Origin: Treponema sp. UBA4307
Lineage (GTDB): Bacteria > Spirochaetota > Spirochaetia > Treponematales > Treponemataceae
Direction of reading: 5' to 3'
DNA length: 26,346 nt
Assembly: GCA_002394685.1 (NCBI GenBank)
Contig: DGUP01000068.1
Location: 1-26,346 of the forward strand
Shown: positions 23,547 through 26,346 of the stretch, one piece after another
Position numbering within the stretch: position 1 is the stretch's first letter
How the letters are laid out: the number at the start of each line of letters is the position of its first letter
Translations under genes and position numbers: made by a program
Notes under the pieces: generated by a model
What the model was told of the DNA's origin: nothing
Databases searched by the model: none
The model's input: the letters and a program-made list of their open reading frames with translations, nothing else

Positions 23547-24887
23547 TCAGTTTGAAGAAGAGTCTTCATTCTTCTCTTTGCTGAGAATAACATTTGTAAG
23601 AATACCAAGTATAAGAGCGCAGGCAACTGTTCTAATCTGAACCTCTCCAAAATTAAGAACCATACCACCTACACCTGTAATAAAGATTACAGATGCTACA
23701 AAAAGATTGCGGTTTTTATTAAGATCAACCTTCTGGAACATCTTAAATCCAGAAACAGCAATAAATCCATACAGAGCAATACAAACGCCGCCCATTACAC
23801 AGGATGGAATAGTTTCAAGGAAGGCAACAAGTGGTGAAATCAATGAAAAGAGAACACAAATAATTGCACAACCCCAGATTGAAACTGTAGAAGCATTACG
23901 TGTAATTGCTACACAACCAATTGATTCTCCATATGTTGTATTTGGACAACCTCCAAATGCTGTAGAAACAATTGTACCTACACCATCTCCAAGAAGAGTA
24001 CGTGTAAGGCCAGGATTCTCAAGAAGATTCTGTCCTACAATTGCAGAAAGGTTTTTATGATCAGCAAGATGTTCTGCAAATACAACAAAGGCTACCGGAA
24101 CATATGCAGCAAAAATTGTAAGAAGATACTTACCTGTAATTCCTTTTAAGCCTTCAATTCCACCAAGAAGGAATGTAAATTTTGGAAGGGCAAAGAAACC
24201 TGTAACTTCCTTAAAAGCGCTGTAATTAATTACGATAAGGGCAGGATTATTTGTTTTATAACCAATAAATGCAAAAATTGATGCAGCTGCATAACCTGCC
24301 AGAATACCGATAATAAAAGGAATAAGACGACCAATTTTCTTTCCATAAGTAGAACAAAGCATGGTTACCAGAAGAGTAATAAGTCCGCAGATAAGGGCAA
24401 CCTTTTCATTTCCCCCCTGAACACTTGACTTCATCAAATCACTAACAGCATTGCCGGAAAGACTAAGTCCAATAATTGAAACTGTAGGACCAATGATTAC
24501 TGGAGGCATGAGTTTATCAATCCATTTTACACCGCAGAACTTTACTACAAGTGCAATTATGATATAAACCAGACCTGCCATACAAGCACCAATAATCAAT
24601 CCCCAGTAGCCCACCTTCATAGAAGCAGCGCCGGCAAATGCACTAAGCATGGAACCAATAAAAGCAAAAGAACTACCTAAAAAAACTGGCGATGAACTTT
24701 TTGTAAAAAGCAGATAAACAACTGTACCAACACCTGCTCCAAACAAAGCGGCAGAAGCTGAAAGACCGTTACCTACGATAGCAGGAACTGCAATTGTAGC
24801 TGCCATGATAGCCAGAAGCTGCTGGATTGCAAAAAGAATAACTTTGCCAAAACCAGGCTTGTCTTTAATACCATAAATTAAATTCAT
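23547..24887 (-). CDS. uraA: Uracil permease (NCS2 family)
   Basis: A proton-coupled uracil importer of the inner membrane. The 446-residue, highly hydrophobic chain is typical in length, with around 14 membrane segments in two inverted repeats. Substrate-site glutamates are in place: AEHLADHKNLS and the FGGCPNTTYGESIGC signature. UraA rather than xanthine/urate specificity is favoured by overall similarity to UraA/PyrP, though a broader nucleobase range is possible. The ATG is preceded by GGGAG at six bases. The ribosome binding site lies in the 3' arm of a 5'-terminal hairpin (see regulatory entry). Monocistronic, with its own terminator. Confidence 0.92.
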   Translation of the reverse strand: MNLIYGIKDKPGFGKVILFAIQQLLAIMAATIAVPAIVGNGLSASAALFGAGVGTVVYLLFTKSSSPVFLGSSFAFIGSMLSAFAGAASMKVGYWGLIIGACMAGLVYIIIALVVKFCGVKWIDKLMPPVIIGPTVSIIGLSLSGNAVSDLMKSSVQGGNEKVALICGLITLLVTMLCSTYGKKIGRLIPFIIGILAGYAAASIFAFIGYKTNNPALIVINYSAFKEVTGFFALPKFTFLLGGIEGLKGITGKYLLTIFAAYVPVAFVVFAEHLADHKNLSAIVGQNLLENPGLTRTLLGDGVGTIVSTAFGGCPNTTYGESIGCVAITRNASTVSIWGCAIICVLFSLISPLVAFLETIPSCVMGGVCIALYGFIAVSGFKMFQKVDLNKNRNLFVASVIFITGVGGMVLNFGEVQIRTVACALILGILTNVILSKEKNEDSSSN

Positions 24888-24895
24888 TTCTTACT

Positions 24896-24946
24896 CCCGA
24901 ATATTAATTCGGGCAAAATTATACCTTCTTGTCAATTTGTAGGCAA
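24896..24946 (-). promoter_or_regulatory. uraA promoter and start-site/hairpin control region
   Basis: Minus strand: TTGCCT (24946-24941), 17 bases, perfect TATAAT (24923-24918), then TTTGCCCG. The expected start window, 5-8 bases past the -10, is CCCG (24913-24910). A transcript beginning at the first C forms CCCGAAT/ATTCGGG (24913-24907 with 24902-24896, loop of four). Its 3' arm contains the GGG of the GGGAG ribosome binding site. A start at the G would lose three GC pairs and free the site. Confidence 0.6.
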
Positions 24947-24979
24947 TTAATAAAAATACAAAAAAAGAAAATTATTAAA

Positions 24980-25009
24980 TTGATAAAACTGGAAAAGAAC
25001 TGTTATAAT
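24980..25009 (+). promoter_or_regulatory. Promoter of the Cache/GGDEF gene
   Basis: TTGATA (24980-24985), 18 bases, perfect TATAAT (25004-25009). Divergent from the uraA promoter, about 35 bases away. Confidence 0.6.
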
Positions 25010-25058
25010 TAAGAATGAAAAAAGTGTAATAATAAAGTCGGTGGAGTTTTATTTACAA

Positions 25059-26315
25059 ATGAATTTTTTTTCAAAAAAGAATAATACAAATCTAATAGCC
25101 ATTCTTTTTATCACTTTAGTAATTTCAATACTCGTTTTAATTCAACGATTTGATGATTTCACCCTAAAAACAAATCTTATGGCTTTCCAGAAAAGGGAAA
25201 TGCAGTCAACTGTAAATAATTACATCAGTGTCATTGACCACATGCGGAATGATATGATTGATAATATGGAAAAAAATGGTCTGGAATATTCTGAAGAAGA
25301 CATAAAACAGGCAACTCTGACATTTATGCGCCATGTTATTCATGAAACTGATTTTGTAAACGGTGCCTACTTGTGGATTAATGAAGTCATAAATTTTGAC
25401 GGTGGAGACAACTACGCAATACGACAGGTTCATGGAAATTTAAAAGACACGGAAGGAATTTTACTTTCCACTTCAACTCCTGATGCACAGGGAAACCTTC
25501 CTTACCTGGAGGAATTAAATGGAATAAAAGAGAATGGTGAAATTTTTTACAATTATTATTTTAAGGAATACCATTCTGACAATATTTCAGAAAAAGTTAC
25601 ATATGCCAAATTATATGAACCCTACAACTGGATTGTCTGTACCGGAACTTATTTGAATTCATTATATGATCCAGCCGGTGGAGTAAGTAATCATCATAAA
25701 ATAGTTTTTTACACAATTTGTATAATTCTGCTTATTTTTTCCCTGCTTTTATTTACCCATTTGATTGTTTCTAACATATTAAGTTCCAGAAAACTCATTC
25801 AGGAAACTGAAGTTCTTAAAGGTAAAATTAATAAAGATTCACTCTCTGGAGCATACAGCCGCACATTCGGAAATAAACTTTTGAAAGAATATTTCAATAA
25901 TTTTACTACTTGCGGTAGAAATTATTCCCTTGCTATTCTGGATATTGATAATTTTAAGTCCATTAATGACAAATACGGTCATCCAATGGGAGATTGTGTA
26001 ATTAAGAATATGGTAAAAACTTTCCAGGATTTACAAAATGTTGATGATCATATAATCCGCTGGGGTGGAGATGAATTTATTTTAACCTTCAGCAATATAG
26101 ATGAAGATCTTGAAAAAAAACTAGGAAAATTAAATAAAACTATCGCAAATCAAATAATAATCACTGAAAAAGGTGAAAAATTCCAATATACAATCTCTAT
26201 AGGAGCAAGTACTTTTAATGAAAAAGACAATACGATTAACGATACCATTAAACGTATTGATGATGCCTTATATCTGGCAAAAAGAAATAAAAACTCCTTC
26301 TATATTATCAGATAA
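25059..26315 (+). CDS. Membrane diguanylate cyclase with Cache sensor
   Basis: A 418-residue sensor enzyme. TM1 lies at about residues 12-30, an extracytoplasmic Cache domain (sCache_2/dCache_2 type, about 35-205, with GAYLWINE and NWIVCTGTYL), TM2 at about 215-240, then a GGDEF domain (about 262-418) with DSLSGAYSR, LDIDNFKSINDKYGH and an intact GGDEF at 336-340, so it should make c-di-GMP. The inhibitory RxxD site is replaced by NVDD (327-330). I prefer the ATG at 25059; GGTGGAG lies 12 bases upstream, and an in-frame GTG at 25041 overlaps that sequence, so the start is uncertain by six codons. It is divergent from uraA. Confidence 0.88.
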   Translation: MNFFSKKNNTNLIAILFITLVISILVLIQRFDDFTLKTNLMAFQKREMQSTVNNYISVIDHMRNDMIDNMEKNGLEYSEEDIKQATLTFMRHVIHETDFVNGAYLWINEVINFDGGDNYAIRQVHGNLKDTEGILLSTSTPDAQGNLPYLEELNGIKENGEIFYNYYFKEYHSDNISEKVTYAKLYEPYNWIVCTGTYLNSLYDPAGGVSNHHKIVFYTICIILLIFSLLLFTHLIVSNILSSRKLIQETEVLKGKINKDSLSGAYSRTFGNKLLKEYFNNFTTCGRNYSLAILDIDNFKSINDKYGHPMGDCVIKNMVKTFQDLQNVDDHIIRWGGDEFILTFSNIDEDLEKKLGKLNKTIANQIIITEKGEKFQYTISIGASTFNEKDNTINDTIKRIDDALYLAKRNKNSFYIIR

Positions 26316-26346
26316 AAAAAAATATAAAATTACATTTTAAACAAAA

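Overview
The window looks like a chromosomal segment of a low-GC spirochete, most likely a host-associated anaerobic Treponema. This is inferred from gene content: an AsnA-type asparagine synthetase, grpE directly before dnaK, single-domain Pta, a Cache chemoreceptor, several GGDEF/cyclic-nucleotide signalling proteins, and AT-rich spacers with plain TTGACA/TATAAT promoters. No rRNA, phage genes, transposase or CRISPR array is visible.

Layout: (1) 1-3561, minus strand: the first codons of dnaK, then grpE with its own promoter, then gltA-asnA ending in a terminator. (2) 3770-5866, plus strand: a two-TM dCache chemoreceptor. (3) 5897-7683: a small accessory region downstream of a tRNA-Pro(CGG) gene. 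It holds a RelE/HigB-type toxin with a GGAR...AGRK antitoxin and a small C2H2 zinc-finger protein. It is bounded by four copies of the tRNA-Pro 3' end, and two of these copies sit in a 233-bp tandem repeat rich in nested inverted repeats. tRNA-Asp(GTC) follows. (4) 7784-11428, minus strand: a likely operon of a DtxR/MntR-type regulator, argH, a tocopherol-cyclase-fold protein and a zinc-motif protein. (5) 11575-17356: branched-chain amino acid genes ilvB, leuB and cimA, all minus strand and each apparently with its own signals. Two paralogous small envelope proteins on the plus strand lie between leuB and cimA. (6) 17480-19968, plus strand: thrH, a sirtuin and pta. (7) 20031-26315: a signalling and transport block with a cytosolic LacI-like sensor/GGDEF fusion, a REC-like/HATPase/cNMP-binding fusion, the uracil permease uraA, and a membrane Cache/GGDEF protein.

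How the genes fit together: gltA, asnA, argH, cimA-leuB-ilvB and thrH indicate active amino-acid biosynthesis. Isoleucine could be made by the citramalate route, and Pta would link acetyl-CoA to acetate metabolism. The two diguanylate cyclases, the cNMP-binding protein and the chemoreceptor link nutrient sensing to behaviour.

The most notable signals are: the tRNA-Pro-anchored islet and its structured tandem repeat; a toxin gene whose promoter places the transcript start on its GTG codon, with symmetric operator half-sites over the -35; and a uraA leader laid out like the enteric pyrC/pyrD start-site-switch hairpin. All functional statements are read from sequence and family knowledge; no database search was run.
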